NCBI RefSeq assembly: GCF_049675895.1
Contig: NZ_CP183834.1
Coordinates: 496,001 to 560,000 of the forward strand
Reading direction: 5' to 3'
DNA from: Ampullimonas aquatilis
GTDB taxonomy: Bacteria; Pseudomonadota; Gammaproteobacteria; Burkholderiales; Burkholderiaceae_D
Length of the DNA: 64,000 nucleotides
Shown here: piece by piece, positions 51,543 through 60,003 of the stretch
Layout: each line of letters begins with the position of its first letter
How positions within the stretch are numbered: the stretch's first letter is position 1
Notes under the pieces: model-generated
Seen by the model: the letters and a program-made list of their open reading frames with translations, nothing else
Told to the model about the DNA's origin: nothing
Database searches by the model: none
Position numbers and translations under genes: made by a program

Positions 51543-52742
51543 GTGTTTGAACGAATCCCCGCCTATGCAGGCGATCCCATTTTGAGTTTAATCGAGGTTT
51601 TTCTCAAGGATGAGCGGCCCAATAAGGTTAATCTAGGTGTTGGTCTTTATTACGATGAAAACGGGCAAATTCCCTTGTTGGAATCGGTTCGTCTTGCTGA
51701 GTCGGCACGATTGACACAATTGGGCCCACGCAGCTATTTGCCGATGGAAGGTCTGGGTGTTTATCGACAGGCGATGGCGGAATTGTTGTTTGGTAAAGAG
51801 CACCCTGTCATGCAGGAAAATCGTGTGGCAACGATTCAGACAATTGGTGGCTCGGCCGCGCTCAAAATTGGCGCAGACTTTCTAAAGCGTTACTTTCCAG
51901 AATCACAAATCTGGATCAGTGACCCGTCATGGGACAATCATCGGGTGGTTTTTGAAGGAGCAGGTCTGGCGGTCAATGAGTATCCTTATTACGATCCAAT
52001 CAGCAACAATGTACGTATTGAAGCGACACTGGCTACCTTAAGTGAATTGCCTGCCAAAAGCATTGTCTTGTTTCACCCTTGTTGTCATAACCCCACTGGC
52101 GTTGATTTCACTCGTGAACATTGGGAAAAGATGATCCCAATCATGGTCGAAAAAGACTTGATTGCTTTCATGGACATGGCCTATCAGGGTTTTGCGGATG
52201 GTTTGCAGGAAGATGCTTGGCCAGTGCGCGCAATGGCACAAAGTGGTGCCGCCTGTCTGGTGAGCAGTTCTTTCTCCAAGAATCTTTCCTTTTATGGCGA
52301 ACGTTGTGGTGGTCTGTCGGTAGTGTGTCGGACTGTCGATGAGTCGCAATCGGTGCTGGGGCAGCTCAAGGCGGGTGTACGGCGCATTTACTCCAGCCCG
52401 CCGACTCATGGTGCTGCGGTCGTCGCCGAAGTGTTGACCAATCCACAGTTACGTCTGCTGTGGGAAGGGGAGGTGGCAGCGATGCGTCAACGCATTCGCG
52501 CAATGCGTCAAAAACTTTATGACGTTATTCAGCCACTCGTTCCAGATCGCGATTTGTCCTACTTTCTGACTCAGCGTGGCATGTTTAGCTATACGGGATT
52601 AACGGCCAATCAGGTTGATCTGTTAAAAGAAAAATATGCGATTTACTTGATTCGCTCTGGGCGTATGTGTATTGCTGGGCTGAATCTACTGAATGTTGAC
52701 TATGTGGCAAATTGTTTTGCAAAAGTGATGCTGGAAAAATAA
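51543..52742 (+). CDS. tyrB: Aromatic amino acid / aspartate aminotransferase
   Basis: A 399-residue PLP enzyme of the AspC/TyrB family, making Tyr, Phe or Asp from their keto acids. The N-terminus FERIPAYAGDPILSL matches AspC/TyrB; the PLP lysine lies in SSSFSKNLSFYGERCG, and HPCCHNPTGVD binds the cofactor. I use the GTG at 51543 (good spacing from CGGAG) rather than the one at 51537. Whether it prefers aromatic substrates is inferred. A strong terminator follows. Confidence 0.92.
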   Translation: MFERIPAYAGDPILSLIEVFLKDERPNKVNLGVGLYYDENGQIPLLESVRLAESARLTQLGPRSYLPMEGLGVYRQAMAELLFGKEHPVMQENRVATIQTIGGSAALKIGADFLKRYFPESQIWISDPSWDNHRVVFEGAGLAVNEYPYYDPISNNVRIEATLATLSELPAKSIVLFHPCCHNPTGVDFTREHWEKMIPIMVEKDLIAFMDMAYQGFADGLQEDAWPVRAMAQSGAACLVSSSFSKNLSFYGERCGGLSVVCRTVDESQSVLGQLKAGVRRIYSSPPTHGAAVVAEVLTNPQLRLLWEGEVAAMRQRIRAMRQKLYDVIQPLVPDRDLSYFLTQRGMFSYTGLTANQVDLLKEKYAIYLIRSGRMCIAGLNLLNVDYVANCFAKVMLEK

Positions 52743-52776
52743 CATCCATCACAATTTTGCTTGAGTTATGATGAAA

Positions 52777-52805
52777 GGGTGTCGCACTTTGCAACACCCT
52801 TTTTT
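52777..52805 (+). terminator. Terminator after the aminotransferase gene
   Basis: GGGTGT (52777-52782) pairs with ACACCC (52794-52799) with inner GCA/TGC, then a run of six T. Confidence 0.88.
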
Positions 52806-52827
52806 AATTATAAAAGTGTGTCATTCG

Positions 52828-52889
52828 GACTGTCTCATATTGGAGCAGTGACAGTCAGCTTCATGAAAGTTTTGCTCCGTCTCATGTTG
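52828..52889 (+). promoter_or_regulatory. Putative upstream activator sites for exaC
   Basis: An inverted pair GACTGTC (52828-52834) and GACAGTC (52850-52856) overlaps the first of two direct repeats GTCTCATRTTG (52832-52842 and 52879-52889), 47 bases apart. They lie 85-145 bases upstream of the sigma-54 promoter, the usual distance for a bacterial enhancer-binding protein. The identity of the activator is unknown. Confidence 0.5.
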
Positions 52890-52973
52890 TTGGATTCGTG
52901 CGGTATTGTATTAAGTGTTTGATTTTATGTAGTTAAATTTTGTTTTTGAATTGTTTGGAAGCTAAATTGAAGA

Positions 52974-52989
52974 TGGCACGAGCCTTGCC
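52974..52989 (+). promoter_or_regulatory. Sigma-54 promoter of exaC
   Basis: TGGCACGAGCCTTGCC has the essential GG and GC separated by ten bases, matching the TGGCAC-N5-TTGC consensus. A start around 53000 would leave an 80-base leader before exaC. Confidence 0.8.
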
Positions 52990-53082
52990 ATTGATATATC
53001 AACTACGATCTCGGTAGTGGCCGATTAATACCTTTGCGGTTCCTTCGGTTCTCATTTCGATCATTTCACTCAGGAGACAAAT

Positions 53083-54606
53083 ATGGCCGTTTACGCACTT
53101 CCCGGACAAGCCGGCGCCAAAGTACAATTTAAGACTCGCTATGACAACTTTATCGGTGGCAAATGGGTTGCCCCAGTAAAAGGCGAGTATTTCAATGTTG
53201 TAACGCCAATCACTGGTAAACCATACACACAAGCGGCTCGTTCTACAGCTGAAGACGTCGAGCTGGCACTGGATGCCGCACACGCAGCTGCTGACAAATG
53301 GGGCCGTACTTCTGTTGCTGAACGTTCAGCTGTTTTGTTGAAAATTGCTGATCGCCTCGAACAAAATCTGGAATTGTTGGCTTATGCTGAAACCGTTGAT
53401 AACGGCAAGGCAATCCGCGAAACTCTGAACGCTGACATTCCACTGACAATTGACCACTTCCGTTATTTTGCAGGTTGCCTGCGTGCGCAAGAGGGCGGCA
53501 TCAGTGAAATCGACGAAAACACGGTTGCTTATCACTTCCACGAGCCACTCGGCGTTGTTGGTCAGATTATTCCTTGGAACTTCCCAATTCTGATGGCTGC
53601 CTGGAAACTGGCTCCTGCTATCGGCGCTGGTAACTGCGTGGTTCTGAAACCTGCCGAATCCACACCAATCTCCATCATGGTGTTGGCTGAGTTGATTGCT
53701 GACATCGTGCCACCTGGTGTTCTGAACATCGTCAACGGTTATGGTCGTGAAGCTGGTGTGCCATTGGCAACAAGCAGCCGTATCGCCAAAATCGCTTTCA
53801 CCGGCTCGACTTCAACTGGTCGTTTGATCATGCAAGCTGCTTCCCAGAACATCATTCCAGTGACTCTGGAACTGGGTGGCAAGTCACCTAACGTGTTCTT
53901 TGCTGACGTTGCAGAAGCTGATGACGCATTCTTCGACAAAGCCATCGAAGGTCTGGTGCTGTTTGCATTCAACTCAGGTGAAGTTTGTACCTGCCCATCA
54001 CGCGCGTTGATTCACGAATCCATCTATGACAAGTTCATGGAGCGTGCCACTGCTCGTGTTAACGCCATCAAGATGGGTAGCCCATTGGACACCGACACCA
54101 TGATGGGTGCCCAAGCTTCACAAGAGCAAATGGCTAAAATCAGTTCTTACCTGGATCTGGGCAAACAGGAAGGCGCTCAAGTTCTGACCGGTGGTGCTCG
54201 TGCTCAACTGGGTGGCGATCTGAATGAAGGTTACTACATTCAGCCAACCATGTTTAAAGGCCACAACAAAATGCGCATTTTCCAAGAAGAAATTTTTGGA
54301 CCAGTGCTGGCTGTGACAACCTTTAAGGACGAAGCAGACGCGTTGGAAATCGCCAACGACACTCTGTATGGTCTGGGCGCTGGCGTCTGGAGCCGTGATG
54401 GCAATACAGCATACCGTATGGGCCGTAACATCAAGGCCGGTCGTGTATGGACTAACTGCTACCACGCTTATCCAGCTCACGCTGCATTCGGTGGTTACAA
54501 ACAATCTGGTATCGGTCGCGAAACTCACAAAATGATGCTCGACCACTATCAGCAAACTAAAAACCTGTTGGTCAGCTACAGCCCGAACAAATTGGGTTTC
54601 TTCTAA
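53083..54606 (+). CDS. exaC: NAD-dependent acetaldehyde/aldehyde dehydrogenase
   Basis: A 507-residue aldehyde dehydrogenase closely resembling the ethanol-oxidation enzyme ExaC/AcoD (TRYDNFIGGKWVAPVKGEYF, ending YHAYPAHAAFGGYKQSGIGR). The catalytic Glu is in LELGGKSPN and the nucleophilic Cys in NSGEVCTCPSR. It would oxidise acetaldehyde and similar aldehydes. AGGAG lies seven bases upstream of the ATG. The codons are regular, as in well-expressed genes. A DUF779 gene follows, its common partner. Confidence 0.94.
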   Translation: MAVYALPGQAGAKVQFKTRYDNFIGGKWVAPVKGEYFNVVTPITGKPYTQAARSTAEDVELALDAAHAAADKWGRTSVAERSAVLLKIADRLEQNLELLAYAETVDNGKAIRETLNADIPLTIDHFRYFAGCLRAQEGGISEIDENTVAYHFHEPLGVVGQIIPWNFPILMAAWKLAPAIGAGNCVVLKPAESTPISIMVLAELIADIVPPGVLNIVNGYGREAGVPLATSSRIAKIAFTGSTSTGRLIMQAASQNIIPVTLELGGKSPNVFFADVAEADDAFFDKAIEGLVLFAFNSGEVCTCPSRALIHESIYDKFMERATARVNAIKMGSPLDTDTMMGAQASQEQMAKISSYLDLGKQEGAQVLTGGARAQLGGDLNEGYYIQPTMFKGHNKMRIFQEEIFGPVLAVTTFKDEADALEIANDTLYGLGAGVWSRDGNTAYRMGRNIKAGRVWTNCYHAYPAHAAFGGYKQSGIGRETHKMMLDHYQQTKNLLVSYSPNKLGFF

Positions 54607-54654
54607 GAAAATAGCTGAAACTGCAGTAAAAAAATAAAAGCGAGGAGTAACAAA

Positions 54655-54682
54655 ACGGGGCGTGTAAGCGCCCCGTTTTTCT
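54655..54682 (+). terminator. Terminator between exaC and the DUF779 gene
   Basis: ACGGGGCG (54655-54662) pairs with CGCCCCGT (54669-54676), then five T and a TTTC tail. The DUF779 start is only 17 bases beyond it, so partial read-through is likely. Confidence 0.85.
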
Positions 54683-54698
54683 TTCAAGGAGACAAATC

Positions 54699-55070
54699 AT
54701 GGTTGAACAGGTGGTTGCTACCGAGGCTGCGATTCAACTCGCGAATGAGCTTAAGGAAGAGTTTGGCGAGGTCTTTTTTCATCAGTCAGGTGGTTGCTGT
54801 GATAACAGTGCTGCCAATTGCTATAAAAAAGGTGATTTTCAAATTGGGGCTGCTGATAAGTATCTGGGCGATATTGCCGGGATTCCTTTTTATATCGGCA
54901 AATTACAGTTTGAATACTGGAAACATACCCAATTGATCATTGACGCCATTGAAACGCACGGTGGTGGTACCTTTTCATTGGATACCGGCAAGGGACGTTG
55001 CTTTCTGACACGTTCACGGTTGTTTACCGATGAAGAATGGGCCTGGCTCGAAGCCAATAAAAAGGTGTGA
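54699..55070 (+). CDS. DUF779 domain protein
   Basis: A 123-residue protein that matches the DUF779 family often encoded beside exaC-type aldehyde dehydrogenases. It has the cysteine cluster GGCCDNSAANC near residue 31 and a second HGGGTFSLDTGKGRCF block, suggesting metal binding. The function is not established. AAGGAG precedes the ATG. Its only likely transcript is read-through from exaC, as the gap holds a terminator and no promoter I can see. Confidence 0.88.
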   Translation: MVEQVVATEAAIQLANELKEEFGEVFFHQSGGCCDNSAANCYKKGDFQIGAADKYLGDIAGIPFYIGKLQFEYWKHTQLIIDAIETHGGGTFSLDTGKGRCFLTRSRLFTDEEWAWLEANKKV

Positions 55071-55074
55071 TGAG

Positions 55075-55100
55075 AATGCTCTCGATGATTTGAGAGCATT
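55075..55100. repeat. Hairpin in the convergent gap to miaA
   Basis: AATGCTCTC (55075-55083) and GAGAGCATT (55092-55100) form a perfect 9-bp stem six bases after the DUF779 stop. There is no T-run on either strand. Confidence 0.5.
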
Positions 55101-55210
55101 GCTGCGAATGAATTGGTTTTGGTTGCTGACAGATTCCGTTGGATAGTATGGTTGTTTGCCAAACTGGATGATGGCTCGTTGGTCAGTATATTGAGCCGAT
55201 AGATCGTTCT

Positions 55211-56191
55211 TTATGCCCAATATGGTTTAACTAGCTGGAGCATTTGCTCAATCACCCTGGGATTATGGCAGTCCAATACCATTCTTTCTGGTGTAGATCG
55301 AAGCCAGGTCAGTTGCCGTTTGGCCAGTTGGCGTGTTGCTGCGATGCCTTTTTCAAGCAGGGCGGATTGATCATAAAAACCATCCAGGTATTCCCAGGTT
55401 TGGCGATAGCCAACACAGCGCATTGAGGGCAAATTAAGGTGCAAGTCCGGGCGCGACTTGAGCTTTTCTACCTCGTCTATCAAACCTGCATTGAGCATTT
55501 GTCTGAAACGAAGCGCGATTCGGTCGTGCAAAACTTTTCTATCTGTTGGCTCTAGTGCAATGGGGATGAGCGTGGGCGAATCATTGGTTGATTGACTGTG
55601 TTCCTGTTCAGCAAACCAATGCGACATGGGCTTGCCAGTCAATTCATAAATTTCCAGTGCGCGCTGAATCCGTTGCGAATCATTGGGCTCAAGTCGTTCG
55701 GCACTAACCGGATCCACTGTGGCCAGCCGGGCGTGCATAGCGGGCCAACCTACTGCTAGAGCCTGCTCATCAAGTTGGGTACGGACGACCGGATCTGCTA
55801 CGGGTAAATTACTCAGTCCATCCCGCAAGGCTTTGTAGTAAAGCATGGTGCCGCCCACGATCAAGGGTCGTTTACCGCTTGCTCGAATCTGTTCAATGAG
55901 CCTGAGCGCGTCTTCGCGAAACTGCGCGGCGGAATAATTGGCGGCCGGATCAATGATGTCAATCAGATGATGTATGACAGCAGCCTGTTCGGCGGCACTC
56001 GGCTTGGCTGTGCCAATGTTCATGTCACGGTAAACCAGCGCCGAGTCCAGGCTGATGATTTCAATGGGATAGTGCTCAGCCAGAGCCAGCGCAGCCGCGG
56101 TTTTACCCGATGCGGTCGGCCCCAGCAGACATAGCACTGGCTCGGTATTCACTGAAATTGGTGAGTTTGATTGCAATGACGTCGTATTCAT
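55211..56191 (-). CDS. miaA: tRNA dimethylallyltransferase
   Basis: A 326-residue enzyme that adds an isopentenyl group to A37 of tRNAs reading UNN codons. It has the P-loop LLGPTASGKTAAALAL, DSALVYRDMNIGTAKP and MRCVGYRQTWEYL. I choose ATG 56191, eleven bases after the mutL stop; the frame opens at GTG 56236, which would overlap mutL. The mutL-miaA order is widely conserved. Confidence 0.95.
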   Translation of the reverse strand: MNTTSLQSNSPISVNTEPVLCLLGPTASGKTAAALALAEHYPIEIISLDSALVYRDMNIGTAKPSAAEQAAVIHHLIDIIDPAANYSAAQFREDALRLIEQIRASGKRPLIVGGTMLYYKALRDGLSNLPVADPVVRTQLDEQALAVGWPAMHARLATVDPVSAERLEPNDSQRIQRALEIYELTGKPMSHWFAEQEHSQSTNDSPTLIPIALEPTDRKVLHDRIALRFRQMLNAGLIDEVEKLKSRPDLHLNLPSMRCVGYRQTWEYLDGFYDQSALLEKGIAATRQLAKRQLTWLRSTPERMVLDCHNPRVIEQMLQLVKPYWA

Positions 56192-56201
56192 GCGCTCAAC
56201 A

Positions 56202-58271
56202 TTACTGGCCACGCATGAAAAACTGATCAATTTCACCCAGTGTCAATTGACGCCAGGTGGGGCGGCCATGATTGCACTGACCAGAGCGTTCGGTGGCTTC
56301 CATCTGTCGAAGCAAGGCATTCATTTCGATCAGCGTCAGGCTGCGATTGGCACGTACTGCGGTGTGACAGGCCAGGGTGGCGAGCAGTTCATGCTGATGA
56401 TTTAGCAAGACTTGTGAACCACCAAAATCGGCCACATCGGCCAGTAAATCATGCGCAAGTGCTTCGATATCTGTTTGGCGTAACAGGCTGGGTATGCCGC
56501 GTACAGCCAGTGTATGGGGGCCGGCTTGCGAGATATCAAAACCCAGTTGTGTCAGAACGCTCGACTCGCTTTCAACGGTAGCTATTTCTTTGTCTGAAGC
56601 ATGAAAGATGACTGGTATCAACAGCGGTTGTACCTGCATATTGCTGTTGGCCAGATTGGTTTTCAGATCTTCATACAATATACGTTCATGGGCGGCATGC
56701 ATATCCACAATAATCAGGCCGTGGTGGTTTTGCGCAAGAATGTAGATGCCTGCCAACTGCGCCAGCGCAAAGCCGAGCGGATGTAAGTCATTGTATTGAT
56801 GTGCTGCTTGCAAGGAGCCGGCGTTGTTTGCTGTGGTATCAAATGGTGCCCTTGGTACGGTGGTTGCCGTGTCGCTATTGCCTGTTTGTGAGGAGTCGGC
56901 TGGGACAGGATTGATGGCCGAACTATCGGACGAATCGGTGGTTTGCCACGCTGCTGGCGGCCAGTCTTTCGCTGTGGTGGTGTTGCTGCCAAAAAGTCGT
57001 TCGAGGTCGGCTTGCACACCGCCTTGCCAGGCTGGCCGTCCTTCGCTGGCAATCCAGTTGTTGTTGCGTGATGTGGGGTAGGGTTGATTACCCGAAATAG
57101 CTTGATTGGGCCGATGATTGTTTGAGGTTTCGGCAAAACCCTCTTGTGCTTGCGCTACCTCGCCTGCGCTGGCAGCCAATGCCCGGGCTACCGCATGAAA
57201 TACAAATTGATGGACTGCGCGTGAATCCCGAAAGCGCACTTCAATTTTGGAAGGATGCACATTCACATCAACCAGATGGGGGGGCACCGACAAAAACAGC
57301 ACATAGGCGGGAAAGCGGTCGCCGTGCAACACATCCTGATAGGCGGCGCGCACTGCATGGGTGAGCAGCTTGTCGCGTACAAAGCGGCCATTCACAAAAA
57401 AGTATTGGGTATCGGCGCGGCCTCGAGAGGCAGTTGGCAAGCCAATAAAACCATGCAGCTTGAGCAGGCCACCGTCTTCATGCAAGGGCAGTTGCTGGCT
57501 GGCAAATTGCTCATTGAGCACGGCTTTCATGCGCAGCAAGGCGTTGCCGGTGTTGTAATGGGCGAGTGGCTTACTGTTATGGCTCAACGTAAAAGCAATC
57601 TGCGGGTGCGCCAGCGCAGCGCGCCTGACCATTTCAACGCAGGCGGCCAGTTCGGTGGCTTCGGTTTTTAAAAACTTACGGCGCGCTGGCGTGTTGAAAT
57701 ACAGTTGACGCACATCCACCGTGGTGCCCGGGCTGGCCGACGCCGGGCTCAGATCATGTCGACCTTCGCGGCTGTCGATACGCCAGGCATGTTCGCTATC
57801 AGTTGGTCGTGAGGTGATGGATAGTTGTGCCACCGAGGCAATGGAGGCCAGTGCTTCACCCCTGAAACCCAGGGTCAGCACATTTTCCAGTTCATCCAAT
57901 GAGGCCACTTTACTGGTGGCGTGGCGCGCCAAAGCCAGGGGCAATTGCGCTTCGGCAATGCCGCAGCCATTGTCGGTAATGGTGACGCGTTTGATGCCAC
58001 CTTCTTCCAGAATCACCGCAATTCGATCTGCGCCTGAGTCCATCGCGTTTTCCAGCAGTTCTTTGACAACCGAGGCGGGGCGCTCAATGACCTCGCCAGC
58101 AGCAATCTGCGAAATCAGCAAATCGGGCAAGAGTGCAATATCACGCTGGGGTTGAATGGCCGAGCCTTGGGGTACATTGATGGGTGTGTGGCTGTGGACA
58201 TGGTCGCTATCAGCATGGCCGAATGGCTGATCAGTTGTGCTGGAAAAGTGTGTGGAAGCAGTGGAAGGCAT
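56202..58271 (-). CDS. mutL: DNA mismatch repair protein MutL
   Basis: A ~689-residue GHKL ATPase that couples MutS to strand cleavage. The N-terminal ATPase has LISQIAAGEVIERP, NAMDSGAD, TDNGCGI and GFRGEALASIASV. The C-terminal domain keeps DMHAAHERILYE, matching the endonuclease motif D(Q/M)HA(X)2E(X)4E, and CNHGRP, so this MutL is probably a nuclease, as expected without MutH. A low-complexity Ser/Thr/Asn linker joins the domains. The start is uncertain: ATG 58271 is preferred since it leaves room for divergent promoters; ATG 58331 is in frame. Confidence 0.94.
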   Translation of the reverse strand: MPSTASTHFSSTTDQPFGHADSDHVHSHTPINVPQGSAIQPQRDIALLPDLLISQIAAGEVIERPASVVKELLENAMDSGADRIAVILEEGGIKRVTITDNGCGIAEAQLPLALARHATSKVASLDELENVLTLGFRGEALASIASVAQLSITSRPTDSEHAWRIDSREGRHDLSPASASPGTTVDVRQLYFNTPARRKFLKTEATELAACVEMVRRAALAHPQIAFTLSHNSKPLAHYNTGNALLRMKAVLNEQFASQQLPLHEDGGLLKLHGFIGLPTASRGRADTQYFFVNGRFVRDKLLTHAVRAAYQDVLHGDRFPAYVLFLSVPPHLVDVNVHPSKIEVRFRDSRAVHQFVFHAVARALAASAGEVAQAQEGFAETSNNHRPNQAISGNQPYPTSRNNNWIASEGRPAWQGGVQADLERLFGSNTTTAKDWPPAAWQTTDSSDSSAINPVPADSSQTGNSDTATTVPRAPFDTTANNAGSLQAAHQYNDLHPLGFALAQLAGIYILAQNHHGLIIVDMHAAHERILYEDLKTNLANSNMQVQPLLIPVIFHASDKEIATVESESSVLTQLGFDISQAGPHTLAVRGIPSLLRQTDIEALAHDLLADVADFGGSQVLLNHQHELLATLACHTAVRANRSLTLIEMNALLRQMEATERSGQCNHGRPTWRQLTLGEIDQFFMRGQ

Positions 58272-58365
58272 GAGCAGATTATAAAGAGAAAGAGGCCGAG
58301 CTATCGAAGCATCATCCGAATCGTTTACCATAGCGAACTTTGCCAATAAAAAGACTGGAAACACG

Positions 58366-59004
58366 ATGGAGTGGTTAATGCAATTTGTAGACATGTTTCT
58401 GCACTTTGACAAGATGCTGGGCGTCATCATTACTCAATACGGCCCCTGGGTATATGGTTTGCTGTTTTTGATCATATTTTGTGAAACCGGCCTGGTGATA
58501 TTGCCGTTTTTACCTGGTGATTCCTTGCTGTTTATTGCCGGTGCTTTTGCTGCGGCAGGCTCGCTTAATCTGGGATTGCTGATTGCCTTGCTGACCGCGG
58601 CAGCGATTTTGGGCAATACTTCCAATTATCTGGTGGGTAATTATCTTGGCCCCAAGGTATTTCATTGGCCCGACTCGCGATTTTTCAGCCGCAAGGCGCT
58701 TGATCAGGCACATGCTTTTTTTGAAAAGCATGGTGGTAAAACCATTATCCTGTCGCGCTTCATTCCAATCTTGCGAACCTTTGCGCCGTTTGTGGCAGGT
58801 ATCTCAACGATGAGTTTTGGCCAGTTTCAGATTTTCAATATTACCGGTGGCCTGTTGTGGGTGGCGTCATTGAGCGTTGCCGGTTACTGGTTTGGCAACC
58901 TGCCTTTCATCAAGGATAATCTGACGCTGGTGATTTTGGCGATTGTGGGGATTTCGCTGGTGCCGGTGGTGATTGCAGGTTTGCGCAGCAAGAAAAAGCG
59001 TTGA
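58366..59004 (+). CDS. DedA-family membrane protein
   Basis: A 212-residue polytopic protein. It shows the DedA signature FCETGLVILPFLPGDSLLF and GGKTIILSRFIPILRTFAPFVAG with the conserved Arg residues. DedA proteins are lipid flippases, some recycling undecaprenyl phosphate or phosphatidylethanolamine; the substrate here is unknown. It is divergent from mutL. Confidence 0.93.
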   Translation: MEWLMQFVDMFLHFDKMLGVIITQYGPWVYGLLFLIIFCETGLVILPFLPGDSLLFIAGAFAAAGSLNLGLLIALLTAAAILGNTSNYLVGNYLGPKVFHWPDSRFFSRKALDQAHAFFEKHGGKTIILSRFIPILRTFAPFVAGISTMSFGQFQIFNITGGLLWVASLSVAGYWFGNLPFIKDNLTLVILAIVGISLVPVVIAGLRSKKKR

Positions 59005-59121
59005 GCCGCGAGCTGCAGGTGCATGGAGAGCGGTTGGGAAACGTGTGTCACTGAATTGACGGTATCAACAGCGGCAAATGGATGCCGACAGTGCCGTCAT
59101 CTGCTCTGAGGCCTTAGAGTT

Positions 59122-59194
59122 TGTATACACCTGGGATGTATAAAAATGGCGTATTTAAATACGTACTATATAGGCTAATATTGACCGATACTCC
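59122..59194 (-). repeat. Dispersed 73-nt element, copy F (dedA-dsbB)
   Basis: On the minus strand it starts GGAGTAT (59194-59188), has AGTAC at element positions 28-32 and ends GGTGTATACA at 59122, again exactly 73 nt. The inner TTTTTATACATCCCA next to the right edge agrees with the A-T rich segment of copy D. Confidence 0.7.
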
Positions 59195-59209
59195 ATTAAA
59201 TTAACCTAT

Positions 59210-59237
59210 AAATCCCTGTCTGACAGGGATTTTTTTC
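59210..59237 (+). terminator. Terminator between dedA and dsbB
   Basis: AAATCCCTG (59210-59218) pairs with CAGGGATTT (59224-59232) around a five-base loop and is followed by more T to 59236. It is nearly 200 bases from dedA and adjoins the dsbB stop. Confidence 0.8.
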
Positions 59238-59238
59238 A

Positions 59239-59748
59239 TCAATCAATACGCTTGTCGCGCTTCACAAAACGCCAGATGGCGACTGCCAGAAAAATTGCAA
59301 ACCAGATCAGCGACCACTCGGCAATCGACAAGCCCAAAAAGCGCCAGGCTACCTGGCTGCAATCGCCAGAGCCTTTAAAGATCATTGGCAGGGCTTTGGA
59401 TAGGGGAAAGCTGTCGACCATGTATTCAAGGTCGGGGCCACACACCGCAAACTGGGGTGGAAAGTGTTCCAGATACACATGGCGTATCGCAATGCCACCA
59501 CCCAACAAGCAGGCCACCACCATCAGCCCGCTATAAACCTTGATGCCCCAGCCACGCGGTCCCTGTAATGCGCCAAGCAAGGCAATCAGCCCCAAAACCG
59601 CAAAGGCATAGCGTTGCAGCGCACAGAGCGGGCAGGGCTCAATCCCTTTGACGTGCTGCAAAAACAGGCCAAAGCCAAGCAATGCGGCCACAATGGCAAA
59701 AATCAGAAAAAACAGGGTACGTGCGGAGCGTGGCAGCATAGGTATCAA
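59239..59748 (-). CDS. dsbB: Disulfide bond formation protein B
   Basis: A 169-residue membrane protein with four helices. The first periplasmic loop has the CPLC pair in GIEPCPLCALQRYAF; the second has the other two cysteines in FAVCGPDLEY and GSGDCSQVAW. DsbB re-oxidises DsbA and passes electrons to quinone. It has no close operon partner. Confidence 0.94.
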   Translation of the reverse strand: MIPMLPRSARTLFFLIFAIVAALLGFGLFLQHVKGIEPCPLCALQRYAFAVLGLIALLGALQGPRGWGIKVYSGLMVVACLLGGGIAIRHVYLEHFPPQFAVCGPDLEYMVDSFPLSKALPMIFKGSGDCSQVAWRFLGLSIAEWSLIWFAIFLAVAIWRFVKRDKRID

Positions 59749-59930
59749 TATGAATGGTTAAGGTGATGCTCCGCAAGTGCAGAGTTGGCTGCTTGGAGTC
59801 GTAATCCGGCCTAGAGTTTAACTGAGGTTGAGGTTTTTTTCGTGACGCAGCGCGAGGTGTCATCGCCGTGCTGGCGGCAGTCAGCGCCACTGAACGCCGC
59901 TGGGCGCGGTTGGTCAATGATGGATGAGTG

Positions 59931-59964
59931 CATGTCAAGGCAAGCGCATGGCTACCTTGACATG
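59931..59964. repeat. 10-bp inverted repeat beyond cysA
   Basis: CATGTCAAGG (59931-59940) and CCTTGACATG (59955-59964) are perfect inverse copies 14 bases apart, 40 bases past the cysA stop. It could be a 3' end stem of the sulfate operon; there is no T-run. The remainder of the gap to dsbB shows no gene. Confidence 0.5.
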
Positions 59965-60003
59965 ACGGACTGCTGAATGCGTTGGGATGCAGGCCAATCA
60001 GGC

